The notes below the pieces were generated by a model. The model saw nothing but the letters and a program-made list of their open reading frames with translations. It was not told the DNA's origin and did no database searches. A DNA stretch of 64,000 nt, taken from assembly GCA_025093985.1 (NCBI GenBank), contig JACAAK010000008.1, positions 1,426,001 to 1,490,000 of the forward strand, read 5' to 3'. A program made the translations under genes and the position numbers. The DNA comes from Calvatia gigantea (taxonomy: Eukaryota > Basidiomycota > Agaricomycetes > Agaricales > Lycoperdaceae). Of the stretch, positions 1 to 12,700 are shown piece by piece. Within the stretch, counting starts at the first letter, position 1; the number at the start of each line of letters is the position of its first letter.

Positions 1-1372
1 GTGATCCGATGGCGGATACGTTCCATATTCGAATTTTGCCCTCTGGAGAATACGAGCCGGTAGCCAACAGGTCAGGTTTCCACGAGCACCAAGCTAATGC
101 CTGCAAATCACCCGGTGAACCCCTGCAAAACAGTATAGGCGAGAGAAACACACCTTGACTGGCGCTTTATGGACCATCCGCGAGCTATGGACACCCCCGA
201 ACTCTGCCAGTGACTTCCCTGCTCTTTTATCCCAGATATACACACTCCCCCCATAATCCGAACTCGCCAGGTAATTCCCATCTGCGCTCCAACTCATTCC
301 AAGTACTCTGTCCTTGTGCATCCCCACTATCCCAGCCACGTGCTCGACCCTCACATCCAGAATCGACACTTTCTTGTCTCTCGCTCCCACAGCAAGTATA
401 TCCCCAACGTCAGACCATGCACAGGTAGTCACCCTTGCCTCTTCTGCAATTTGATACGTCTGCACCAGGCTCCCAGAAGACCTCTGAGTCGTGTTATCAT
501 TGCTCTCTGCCGTAGACCGTGTCGAATCCCAGATCTGCAGATACCCGTCCTCCATTCCAGATGCAAGGTAATTCTCCCTTTTTTTCCCCGCCCACGCAAT
601 GACCCAGATCGGACTCCTTGAAATTTGACTCCGGCATAAATGGGCCACTGTCTTTGTATTCAAGTCCTGGTAATATACGTCCCTTCCGCACGCGACAGCA
701 ATCAGATTCTGTTTCGACCACGAGATCGGGTAAGCATCGAAATGCGGTTGTATGTTCGGAGAATCGAGCACAACCAGACACTGTCGTTTCTTCAGCAAGT
801 GTTCAGTCACTGATGTCGGCTTGACGGGGAGCACCTCCGCAAACAGAGACGATACGTTCTTGCGCAAAAGGTCGAAGGTATCTACGTCATTGGCTGTAGA
901 AACTGTTGAGGAAGTTCGGCCCTTCGAATCACTGATGTTTTCGTTCTTGAAATTAAGAATGCGCTCGTCAAGGAGGCCGAACTGTTTGCTCATACGGGTG
1001 GTGCGAGGTGTAACTTGAAGAGGCAGGTTCATCTTGGGTCGATTAGGTACAAATCTATCAAGCTATTGAGGCCAGGGTATGTAAAAAATCCACAAGAAGA
1101 AGAGCGGTAACATACCGGAGAATTGGTGTGTGAATATAGGCTAGCTGAGAGTTCCTCATTCTCTTTATTGAGGTCGGTGCCGACCGCGGACAACCTACGC
1201 CTTTTCTGCGACTGAAGGTTGGTCACTGAGGCATAGGAGCGTAATCTCTTTCTCGTCCGTATCGTTAGCAACGGTGTTTGAAAGCCGCAGTCACGACCTG
1301 GAGTTGGAGTTCTGCCAGAACTTCGTATGTTTGAAATGCAGATAAAGGCAAGGATTGAGCTTACGAGGTCAT
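1..1372 (-). CDS. Cdc20/Fizzy-family APC/C activator, copy A (3' end outside window)
   Basis: WD40 activator of the anaphase-promoting complex, truncated by the left edge. Inferred exons are 1372-1365 (only ATGACCTC), 1311-1116, 1062-154 and 100 to beyond 1; all junctions are in phase. The N-terminus has a Thr-Pro stretch, a basic block, a KEN box (NKENEE) and the C-box LDRFVPNR, which contacts the APC/C in this family. The WD40 part then starts with VLDSPNIQ and shows WD repeats (IWDSTR, ILDVRV, IWDKRAG). The last junction gives APVKALAWCSW, matching the Cdc20 signature (VKAxAWCPW). C-box, KEN box and propeller together make a functional Cdc20-type protein likely. The 8-nt first exon is the weakest part of the model. 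It is followed on the same strand by a second Cdc20-like gene at 1666-3319. Seen: motifs and splice sites. Inferred: APC/C activation. Confidence 0.88.
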
Positions 1373-1665
1373 GTTACCAGTAAGACTTAACGTTTCAGTC
1401 CTTGGATGAGTTTCGAATGAGGATATTCCGGTCAAGCTGCGAAAGGTAACCAGCTGCACCCGCGTAATTGGAGGCCCAAAGTCCACAGCCGCCGTGAATG
1501 ATTCCGCAGGATGGCACGTGATCGTGATACTGATGCTATTTTAGGTTAACTAAGAACGAAGCCAAGGATACAAGAACATTTGAACTATGCTATGGGTATA
1601 CGTATCTTTAAAGATGTCAAACCCAGTCGTTAAGCAAGTTATAACCTCGTAAAACATCGTCACCG

Positions 1666-3319
1666 TCATCGTATAACAGAATCCAAGAGGCTGGAGTGCC
1701 TTTTAAGCTCCTTCCGTTTCGACCACACGTCGCAAATTCCAAGCTTGTTTTCTTCAGGAATCTCCAAAATAACTTTCGTTCCCTGTGCATTTAACACACA
1801 ATCTCGGTTGGGCTTTTCCAATATGGGAATAGTGTTAACGTGGCGCAGAGAAGGGAACGAGTGGACAGCAACCGAGTTTGCCATTGAAAATCTTGGTCGG
1901 GAAGGACCATCGAGCTCTGGCGGGTCTGTGGCAGCGGCTCCATGTGTCGTTACGAATTCCTTAATGTGGGGAGAGAAATGGATACTCGTGATGGATGCTC
2001 CCAGATCCAAGGCACCCGGAGTCAACCCGTTAGAACTTGGACTGCAAGGCTCCACATTCCATAACTGCAGAATGCCCCTGGAATCCCCTGACGCAAGAAG
2101 CTTCGGATGCCATGGACACCAAGCCACGGCCTAGATGGTGTCAGCGGTGCGCTGCTTGAGCTCCGGGTCGGTACATACCAAAACAGCACTAGCATGTTGC
2201 ATTTTCTTCCTCCTCTGCACGAACTCCCCGACATCCAGCGGTACTTTCTTCCCCTGCTCCCAACAATACACCGTACCGGACTCATCCCCACTTGCGAGTA
2301 TTTTGCCGTTAATGCTCCACGACAAACTCGTGATTCTTGCCTGGTGCCTTGTTAGTTTCGGCGCTTGGTCTTTCATCCTTGATTTTGACTCCACCCGTGT
2401 GTCATAATGCCGGATGATCCCTTTGAGCCCACCAACGGTTAACACAGCACCATTCCATTTCATGACAGAGACGCCTTTGGTACTCCAGCTCATGGCCATC
2501 TTCTTTGCCTTCACGTCCCATATTTGCACGAACCCCTTGGTAGTACCCAAGGCCACAGTATGGGGCATATCACTCCCTGCACACTCAATCACTCTTAGAT
2601 CACCCCTGTCCTCCCGAAGCTTGCATAGCTGTCCAATATCCTCTGCACCACTCCCAGCGCCCATATTCTTGAAATGGACTCGGTTCCCTCGACTGAAAAA
2701 TAGGACATTGGATGGTGAATAGCTCAATAGGTGCGGCGTCACACTACCGGACTCATCTGTGCCGGGGGGACTCGTCGGGACACTATAGTCGATTGTGATC
2801 TTGGTATTCCTCAAATGGTATTTGGCCGAAATATCCGGAAACGCGGAGTGTGCCGGCGGTGTCGTGGAACGTATCGAGGATACTGACACGCTGCGCATGA
2901 GCGCCAAGCCACCTTCATCGATATACGCGGAGCCACGCTCACTGAACACCATAGGGCTCGAAGCGCGACTTGGCGAGGGGGGATGACTGAATATGGCAGT
3001 ACTACTGAGGGTCCGCGGGAGATGAAGATGAATACTGCGCTCTATGTCATCTCCATACGAGAAGGAATTGGATCGAAGGACGCCTTCAGACTGAACACAA
3101 AAGCCGACAAATCAATCAGAGAGAGAGGGAGGGAGAGACCTAACGACGACTAAATAAACGTACCGAAGAACTCCCGAGCGATTCCCCTAGAACTGAACGG
3201 CGTAAATAGGAGGATGACGATGACACTCGCAGTCGCTTCCTCCTCAGGTCTTCGTGTGTGTGTTCGTCAGCTTTGGAATGAACACGTTTCCTCATACGAG
3301 TTAGCGCAGAAAGGCTCAT
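1666..3319 (-). CDS. Cdc20/Fizzy-family WD40 protein, copy B (divergent paralogue)
   Basis: Exons 3319-3164, 3090-2179 and 2130-1666 give 510 residues with all junctions in phase 0. An apparent in-frame TAG at 2131-2133 is the acceptor of a 48-nt intron (donor GTATGT at 2178). Splicing it joins HASAVL to AVAWCPWHPK, the Cdc20 signature. WD repeats include IWDVKAK, HYDTRVE and CWEQGKK. The protein ends in Ile-Arg, the IR tail with which Cdc20/Cdh1 proteins bind TPR subunits of the APC/C. The N-terminus is Ser/Arg-rich (MSLSALTRMRKRVHSK) and resembles that of copy A, but I find no C-box of the DRFIPNR type. It lies 293 bp upstream of copy A on the same strand. It may be a specialised or meiotic activator, or a paralogue losing function; the sequence alone does not decide. 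Confidence 0.85.
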
Positions 3320-3800
3320 CACTGAGTAACAGGGGGAAACCAGACGCCGAATATGATGAGTTGCCGAAAATGGCGAGTATCCGTGGCAGTTGATGGAGTT
3401 CTGGAGACTGATTTTTAAGTCGCTGCGAAAAGAGTGACAGGAGAATAAGGCAGATGTGAAGCTTTGAAGCGAGGGACGAAAAATATATCTTGTGGACACA
3501 CGACATTGCGATCAAAACCCACACCCCCTCCTGACCGTGTTATTTGCCTTGATCCTTTGAACCAAACTCAGATCGCAAAAGCTCTTCGAAATACACTACT
3601 TGCCCAAGTACCAGAAACCAGAGAACTTCGTTCTGTCTAAGGGTCGAGCGGGAACAAATTCATATAGCAATCACACGAGTACTATGTTACCCTACAGAAG
3701 CTGTATCGGTCTCATAAACTTCAAGATAATTGCCATGATCCATTCGAACAAAGCCATTGGGATCTGAATCTCCCCGCCTAAACCTGGGATCATCGGTATC
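3320..3800. other. Intergenic region between Cdc20 copy B and the NUDIX gene
   Basis: About 480 bp between the start of Cdc20 copy B and the stop of the NUDIX gene, both on the minus strand. It should hold the promoter of copy B and the terminator of the NUDIX gene. I see no further coding signal or clear TATA box. Confidence 0.5.
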
Positions 3801-4651
3801 TTATTGTAAAAACGTACCTTTAACCCTTTCCTTCTCCTCTTCTGTTGCTGCGGCTCCTTTGGCCAGAATATTTTCCACTTCTAGCGTGCGCAGAAAAATC
3901 GTCCACGCAAAACGCAAGACGTCCATTTCTGATCCCCACACCTTATTTATTGCTTCTTCGTAGGTCAATAAATGACTAACGTAGTTCTCCTCGCCTGCAG
4001 TTCCAGTTCCTTCCTCGGGCACCTGCCCACAGAATTAAGGGATGAAAATGATACAAGGACGTGAACTCACTGCACCGTCCGGGATTTGGCCGATGTACCA
4101 CGAAGTCAGATACTCGTATCCAAGACTCCCGTCGGGTCCTTGCGCACCACGCCTTTCCCAAAAGGCTTTTGTAGTAATATAGAACGGCTCCGTGTTGGCC
4201 TGCTCGTACATTCTTGGTTTGTCGTGTGGGGGGGGTGCGCGACTCGGATTGTAAACTGGCATAAATTCTGCACGATGACCACTCTGTACATATGGTATAG
4301 TTTCCAGACTCTCAGAGGGAGGCCAAAACTGTAACTCACCTCCTCGTATGCTTCCCTCAATGCTGTAGCCTCGAGGCTCTCGCCAAAATCTTTCCGGCCC
4401 CGAGGAAAGAACCAATAACCCTCGTTTTGTTCATACACAATGACGATCTTTTGTGTAGACCGTTGGATTAAAACCATGCCGGCACTAAGTATGAAATTCG
4501 CTGAGCACCATCCACTGTTAGGTACGGCTGGGGATGACCATTGCGATAACTTCGGATTACTCTCCTCCCGTGCCTCGGTAGGTAGACGCGGAACTTGCTG
4601 CCCCTTCCGCGATGTAGAGGTGCTCATAACTTGTAAATATGTGGCTACCAT
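3801..4651 (-). CDS. NUDIX-domain hydrolase
   Basis: Exons 4651-4340, 4283-4071 and 4022-3801 are all in phase and give 248 residues. The NUDIX box is complete only after splicing: it runs from GRKDFGE to REAYEESGH and fits G-x5-E-x7-RE-x2-EE-x-G. The intron falls inside the box, after the two glutamates that bind the catalytic metal. The family hydrolyses nucleoside diphosphates linked to another moiety (ADP-ribose, capped RNA, diphosphoinositol polyphosphates). The substrate cannot be named from this sequence. No signal peptide or membrane segment is visible. A second ATG eight codons in (MSTSTSRK) could be the true start. The C-terminus is acidic and helical (EEAINKVWGSEMD). Confidence 0.88.
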
Positions 4652-7600
4652 TTACAATCGGCGGAGGACGCGGCTGGAGCACAGATGGCGGTCAAATGTT
4701 ATCGTATTGCCGTCCACGAATGACAGGAAATAACCTACCAACGGACAACAGCAAATCCACGTGAGAGGTAAATCAAATTGGGTGGTCATCATCAGTCCGA
4801 CTTGAGGCGCCCCATTGTTCTGAACGAGGCTGGCTCAGGTCGCAGTACCACTGTGTGCACTGCAAGAAGCATCGCTCTTGGTGTTTTTCGACCCTCTGCC
4901 CACCACGATAGCCCATGCTCAGTGTATTCAGTCTTCAAAGCCTCCCCGGAGCGGTAACGCCGATGATCCGAGAACGGCAGTGAAGATATCACAGAAGCGC
5001 ATAAATAATTGTATTATCGTCGGTTTTGCAACCTTGTATTTTGGTGCCAGTTTCGGATGCACGAGAACATGTTTGACGGACTTTTGACAGGTTATGGCGG
5101 GAGTAGCATGGGATTGTTGATTAGTTGGAAGAGGGAGAGAACAGACACACCACACAAATCCCACTATCTAGATCTTGTCCGGCCACTATGTGTAGACATA
5201 TACCATGAAATTATTATTCCGCAGTGATAAGGAGCGACAGGCTAGGGCACCCTCCTGGAGGTTGGGGCCCCGGGAGTCCCACTCCGATGGGGCAGCACTT
5301 TTCATTTCCAGTAAACAGGACACTATCTTGCCGTCACCACTGCCTCCTGGCATCGCCACCCAAGGCCTGAAATATTGACATGTGGTGTTCAACCGGGCTT
5401 TGCAGCGGGACCAAATGTCTAATTAAAAGGTGTTTGAGTGAGTGAGAGGCTTGCATCAATCTACCAATCATCTACGGAGCCAAAAGTATCCTCGAGCACC
5501 CAGAGGACGCCAGCCAGGAGGGTAACCATCAGTTGCAAATCGTTATCCGTCTCTAGATCTCACATGGTCAAGCTCTTGGCACCGCGGGACCCACAAAAAC
5601 ACCGCCACGGGAAGCCGGAACACAGTGTCAGAAGGCTGTTTTGCTACTGATCCAGCATTGCTGTAGTACACGCCACAAGGCAACGAGAATCTCATATCCA
5701 CGACCACACTTAGGCACCTTCCACATACTTTTGTTGTGATGGGCGCTCCGATTGGAACTGTTGGTAGGGATATGGTCCGAACCCTAGAATATTCTCTGGG
5801 GCAAGGGACCCTCCCCTCCTGTTCCCCGAAGACTCGAAATTAATCCCTGAGATGAATTGGAGTGAGTTGGATGGAACCTGTGACCTTCGAGGGAGGCGGT
5901 GTGGTTGTCTGATGAAAACCGGGGGGGTGCAGCATGAAAGGCGCACACCCTTTCGCTTTATGGTCAGTCGCCCATCTCGCCCAATGACCTTTTTGAGAGT
6001 TGAACCTAACAAGAACCCGGTATGGCATAAGGATCCTCGATTTATAATGTCGGAAGACGAACGGTGCCGGAGTCAAATCAATAAACCTTGGAAATTTAAT
6101 ATTTCTAGAAATGGTTCTCTTTCCCCGATCCCTGGGCAATTTTTTTTGGCCCATTGACACTTTAAGTAGTGGCTAGGTTATAGAATGTGGTTTGTTTGGA
6201 CCAACATTGTGCAATTACCTGCGGTGAGGTCGGGTTGTGTCTTGGATCTACGTGTCTGAGATGTGGTTTGGCTGATTGCCCGGTCGCCAAAATAGTCTGA
6301 TTGTTTCTAAGGAATTACGTCTTGAGGACGGTAGCCATCGGTTCGGTTGGGCCGAGGGCGCCAAATCCCAGATTAATCATCGTGAAGTAGAACCCAGAGC
6401 TTGCCATGTGAAGGAAAATTCCGCGGCGCTTAAGTGTGCAAGCATTCGCATTAAATTGGGTCCAAGCTACTGTAGGTGTGCATCCTGCTATGATGAAGTG
6501 CCCACCTCTCCCGCCAAGAAGATTATGTGAGCTATGCCGTTTGTGGAAGCGGACGATTGCCTCAGTACTACTGACTTAGGCAAGCGACTGTTGAGGTTGC
6601 TCAGTCAATGAATACTAGCCAGGTGATCAATAGAGCATATTCAAGCTCAAGCCTCGCCACTTCCAGCAGACCCCGAAACTATGGACCTACCGCAGTGGTG
6701 TTTGTTCTTTTCGTTACTCGTTAAAACGCGCCAGGGTGGCACACTGCCCCCGGTTTATGGGCATGCCAATATTACTAGATGCTTGATTAGTAGTAAAAGC
6801 GCTCTGCCAGTACTTACATGGATATCACGGAGGTAGAGGTCCTCAGTGCGCATCGAAGAGGCTCCATCCTGCTGTATTTGTAACGGAAGGTGAAGGGTAG
6901 GCTTAGCTGTAAAACAGATGCAGTTCCCACTGTGTTCTTCGCGCCTCACCATCACAAGTTGATCAGGATACTTCCTGGTCCATGCTAACCAAGCAGTGTT
7001 ACGAAAAAGCTTGTCTCACCTATTTTTGGTTCATAAGACCATACAAGTAGTTTGGCTTAGCAACCCACTGAGGAGCGCGACTCCCTGCGTCAAACAACCT
7101 GATTGAACTTGATGCCTATTTTGGGATAATGGTAAAGGGAGAGTTCGTTAATACCCAATTCAGGAAAATCAGTGGGTCCCTTTAGGTCGGTCGCTAGGAG
7201 TCTCCGAACAGTGAACCTTACCGATGAGACGCAATCCTAGGATGATACTGAACACAATGTAATACTTTCAACGTCGGTGTTTCCTGTTCCAAGTAGTACT
7301 CTCGCCCAACGGTATTGGGTCGCAGTGAGACGAGAAGGTCCTGCTGATGACATTTTTAAACTGATGTTGAAACAAGAAAACGCCGAACTATGTAGAGTAC
7401 AATAGAGCGGAAAGCTCTGAAATTGACCTACGCTGTGGGTCCCGAGCATTTCTAGATGTAGGAGTGATCTCAGCCGTATATCCAAGAGAAGCAATACTAC
7501 ACTGCGAGCCTTAGGATCTGGGAAGACGCTCAGAGCATGAAACCTATATATCGCTCTGGAAACATTTGCCCATGGAATAACTTCAGAATACTTCAACTCC

Positions 7601-9793
7601 CCATTCGACATCTATCATCCTCACTTTTATATTCTATTTTCTATTAATGTGCTCGTTCCGCGCGTATAGATGCCCCAACCATGGAAAATGGCTTCATGTC
7701 TTGGGGGTATGTGGCATAGCGAGGGGCCGACAGGGGTTGCCGCAGTGTACCTCGTTCTATGACAACGCCCGGCCAGTCGAGGACCATCTGTGTCCTTTCT
7801 GCGGGCCGCAACCAACGGAGTACGCAAACCACTTTTATCATTCTTATTTTTCGAGTTTTTCTGACTGCGCATACCGCGTCCAGCCCGTCTCTCATTCATT
7901 ATACCGCGACCGAGGGGGCATCCTGTATCACTATTTTCGTGACAGCGGACTGTGTTATCGCGTAACTGCCTCGCTAGTGGCCTCGCTCCCCGTTTCAATC
8001 AAGGTGCCCGGCAGAAACGCCAGATCGTTGACCAATAACGACTACTGTATATCCTTATAATTTCCGGCACGACATCATTCTACGCTTATTGTATGATCCG
8101 CTGATGCACCGAACCGTAGCAAGTAATAACCTCCCGTGTTCCACACGATTCGGGCTGCGACAGTGTCACCCCTCTGTATCACCACTATTTCCCATCACTG
8201 TTCCTTGTCGTCATCCACTCCCTTCGCGCTATATCCTCATCGATGTTATATATATACATTATCATAATATCCCCTAATATCCCTAAATTATTACTGTCTC
8301 TTGTGATCTTGATGTCAATCTCGATCAATTCGGGTTGATGGTGAACTAGGGCCCGGTTATACACCGACAATGCGTCTTCGAAGGGATGCCCTTATCAGGA
8401 TAATTATTAATAGGACGTGCAGCACATTGGAACCGCTTTCCTTCAGTGTGTCAGTGACGATATGCAACTCCCGGTTGTAGTTGAAGGGTCTCTCTCCGCA
8501 CCTTCCTGAATGGAGCGACTTGCAATATTGAAGGCAGGAGTCCTGGAGGCACCATATTCTGTTGGCTGTGCAGAGGTTTTCCCGTGTTCTGCCACATGGA
8601 CTCGACACCCTCAGTTGGCGTGGAATCAAACTGGAGGCGGGTACATCGTCATTATACCTCAGATACCACTTCTTACTCTCTCATTAGTCTATCCCATATA
8701 AGTACTACAACATCGTAGCCTCATTCCAAGTCGATTGAGTCTATTCCAGCCCTGCGCACTCAAGCTATTCCCCTAGCCCAAATCAAAAAATAACACCGAA
8801 AATATTGGTGCCCATGTTCCCTGGTAATTCCAACTTCGCCTGGCTAGGGATGAACTCAAAATAGAACCGGCCCAGTCGTCCATTGTGGATAATGGAGATA
8901 CTGCTGGCCACTGCCGAGTCGTCCGAGAACGCTTACAATTCAACCATTTCCGGGACCGGTTTTTGCCATCAGCCGGTGACGCCAATAAAGTGAACGACCA
9001 AAGGGTGCGGGTGGCAAAACAGGTGATTTTCCGAAAGTTCGGAATACCAACGGTGTCGGAGATTCCTCTCTTTAGAGGTCACGGATATGACCCGAATTGG
9101 GTCTACCAGAAGGAGACCAGGAACGATTTCATGAATATCGAGAGCGAGGCTGCTTTCATTTTCACCCCGTCCTCACTGCACAGAGCTCGTCCAGATTCCG
9201 ATTCTATATTTCGGGGTGTTGGCAGAGGCCTCCCACTTTCTATCAATGGTCTTTGCGTCCCTTAGATGAAAAGAGGGGTTTGAAGAGAATATGCAGTATG
9301 CGCATTTCTATTGCCATCATTCACGGCTATCAGACATTTATGGGCATCCTCAATTTCAGAGTTTGACAGGTGTGGGACTCGTTACGCTGCAATTCGATGT
9401 GCGCCTCAGGCTCAGGAGTCGAACCTGTGTTCGCACCAGATAGGATTAATGACTCGTGTCCTTTGCCTTCTTAAGCTCTTCCGGTCTCAAGGCGATGCAG
9501 GAGAAAAGTGAAAAAAGAAGAGAACGAAATACTTGGAAGGTTCATCTGAATTTACTTGACAAATAGGTGGTTGTGTACCGGATTAACGCCTGAGTTGAAA
9601 TGCACATACGTCGGGAGTGGTAACCAAGAAATGGAATAAGAAAACGAGTAAATAAGGTACCATTGACAAAAAGAGAGGAAGGTGTTAATCAGAAATAACA
9701 GAAATACCAGAAGCAGAACTAAAAGAATCATCTTGAACCCAGAGAAAAAAGCTCCACACATCATCCGAGTAATTCGCCACCCCGGCAAATTCC
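4652..9793. other. Gene-poor stretch with no convincing coding region
   Basis: About 5.1 kb in which the six frames hold only short ORFs without family motifs, consistent codon flow or paired splice signals. The longest ATG ORFs (for example 7611-7237 on the minus strand, 124 codons) match nothing I recognise. I see no reverse transcriptase, integrase or DDE motif and no clear terminal repeats, so any transposon here would be heavily decayed. A tRNA-like A-box/B-box pair lies at 9415-9478 on the minus strand. Confidence 0.5.
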
Positions 9794-12700
9794 TCATTCC
9801 ACCGCTCTGCCCTTCTCCCGCTCTCTCTCACCCCTTGGTAACTCCTCAAATATGGAACTCTCCAAGCCGGCTTTACTCACCCTCCGGAGTGGTTGCAATG
9901 TGGTCTCATCCACCGGCGCCCTCCTCGCATGCCTATATCTCCCACTTGCATCCTTGACCTCCGTCTCCTGAGCCTGGTCACCCACCAACACCCTCTGCAA
10001 CTGTACTCCGCCCGCACTCATCGGTCCAATATGACTAGTGTTGTTACCGAAGTTGTCGCCGCCGAATGCACCTGCTGCTGCCGCAGACGAGATCGATTCA
10101 AGGGGAGGCAGGGATTCACGAACGTGTCCACCCCGGCGAAGACCCATCCCCGCAAATGCTAGCTCTTCTCCACCACCGTTGCCGTTTTCACTATGATCAC
10201 TGGGGGGTTGCACACCAACGCTCTTTCCTCCAAGTTCTTGTTCCTCAAAGTTCATGAGCTCTGAGACGAACCCAATATTAGGGGAGATGCCTTTGCGTCG
10301 TTCAAGGACAAATGCGTACGCCCTCGAGAGCGTCCAGTGATTCGCGTGGATGAGGTATGCCATAACCGCTGTAACAGATCTCGACTTGCCAGCTTTACAG
10401 TGTACATAGGTGGGTGCTGAATGCAACCTTGCATCATCTGTAATAGCACACCCGTAAATGTTAACCCCCCTTTTCGTCGTTCCAGCCCGCAAAAGCACTC
10501 ACCAAGGATCTCACAAACCTGTCTAACTCCCTTCAAGACATTCTCTTCTTCAACCGTATCTCTCATAGAGATTTTGACATACCGGTCAAACCTTTTCGTC
10601 AGCTTCAATCCGTGATCATCCTCGTTACACTCTATCGCAAGGTTAAGTATTCTCTTCACACCCAACTCTTTCAACTCCTCTACATGACCCGGCTCAGTTA
10701 ATTCCGGACCCAGGAACAGAAAGCCTGGCAAAATGGTGGAGATTGTGAAGCTTGGAATCGCTTCGGATTCAGTCGACGGCGGTTCCGGGCGTGCAGTAGA
10801 GGGTGAAGGTGGGTAACCCCTTTCCTTCTCTCTCTCACTGTCTGTCATAGAATTCCAGCTTCCCGACCCCGACCCAAGGAATTGCAAGTGGTACCCTCCT
10901 TGAGAATCTGGGTGGGCACTCATTGGTCCACCAAAAGAGCTTTGCAAGCTCGAAAACGCTTTCGGCGTTCCAGGCGTATGTGGTGGCGTATAATACGGCG
11001 TCAAACCAAAACTCCCATTGCCTCCATCCCCAAAGCCTGCGTTATGCCTCGAAGAAGCTGGGGGAGAGTGGCTTGAATACACCAGATTCAAGTGCGATGG
11101 GCTTGTGGGCTGTAATCCTCCGTGATTCAAATCTGGCATCACTAACCGTGGGGGTATTGTTAGTGTGGCTGACCGTACTGGTTTCGTCTTCACCGATAAC
11201 TTAGGTAGATTGGGGTTAAGGCGTTCAGCAGATTTGGTATCTATCCTGCGAAGATTGGGTACGCTGGGTCTTTTGGGTCTCAGGCCTCCACCTATAGGTA
11301 ATGACAGTGTATGGTGTCGGAAAGTGAGGGAGGATGGGGGTGGTGAGGGTGCAGAATCGAGTCCGTGGGATGCATCAGACATGACATGCACTGGTATTGA
11401 CGTTGCTGCTGTTGTATCGTTGTTAATATCTGACGAGGAAGTATTTGCGGAGGCCAAGGGAGGAGGATGAATGAACATGGGTGAGCGGGGCGCTGAACTT
11501 AGGCCCGGACTTGTAGGATTCGAAGATAATGTGGAAGCGGATGACAACGATGACGAAGCCTCAATATTAGACAACTTTTTATTGGTGTCCAGTTGGGATA
11601 AACCACTTGTGGGAAATTTCTTTCCTCCCTAAGATAGGGAAAAAAAGTTTAAAAAAAAGGTAAACTTTCATCGCGAACGCGCGGCGGAGACACTCACAAC
11701 AGCTGTGGGCTCCTCTGCACTACTCACCATTGGCCCAAACTCAACCAACTTCTCCAGCTCAGTATCTTTAACACACTTCATGATCCCACCCTCCAAGTAA
11801 TCCACACGTCCGCCATGCCGATTCACTAGAGGCGTAAGCACTTCCATGAGTATCCACGCGGTTCCAGTAACATCGGGGCCCATTTCCTCGTCATACACGA
11901 TCACATCCCCATCCCAAACAAAACCGCTCTCCTCATCCTCGCTGTGGGAGCGGTCCAAACTCTTCAACATAACGCTCCACTCTTCCTTCGCCTTCTCGCC
12001 TACCACAAACTGCCTCAACGCCTCCATATTCTGGAAACCACCCTTACCTCCCCCTGTTAGGGGTGCATTTGAATTCAAGGAGGGATTGGCATCTGGAGCC
12101 CCACGCACAATGCCTGATGCCGTCATCTTCCTGCATCTTTTTAAAATAAGTGACGGGATAGCGATATTAATACTCCCACGTATCCGATACGCGACATGAG
12201 TTGCGGGTGCACGAGTATCGATTACCAAAGGCCGGGGTCGTCCCTTCGAAACCGCAGAACCTTGAAAAAGCCGAGCGTAGAGTTTAGAGGCGGGTATGGG
12301 TTGTGGTTTATGGCTCGCCAAATTTGTTGTCTGAGTAATGGTCGTGGGATCGGGTGTCGAGACTGTTGAAGTGTTGAAGCTGTTTGGTGGTGTGCTTGAT
12401 GGTTCCGTAGGCGTCAAGGCTGTTATAGTTGTGGCCGCACTACTCGATTCTCCATCAGAGCCGGATGGCGAACCATAATATTCCCCAACAAATCGAGAAG
12501 TAATAGGGGTGTCGCCGACAGGCGTGAAATATGACGAGACAATACTCGACGTTGGACTTGTGGCACTGATGGGAGTGTCCACAGTCAAGCCCAGCGACAA
12601 CTGTGCAAAAGGTGGGCGTGGCGGGACTATGATTTCAGCTTCGTGAGGGTCATCCGTGCCGAATTGAATATGGGGGGGCTGTGTAGAAGTAGTGATAGAA

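Noticed and set aside
2131..2133. In-frame TAG inside Cdc20 copy B, looking like a nonsense mutation
   Set aside because: It is the AG acceptor of a 48-nt intron with a GTATGT donor. Splicing restores the conserved AWCPW junction, at the same place where copy A has an intron.
7237..7611. Minus-strand ATG ORF of 124 codons with TATAAAAG just upstream
   Set aside because: The TATA lies only about 20 bp from the ATG, too close for a transcript to include that ATG, and the protein has no recognisable features.
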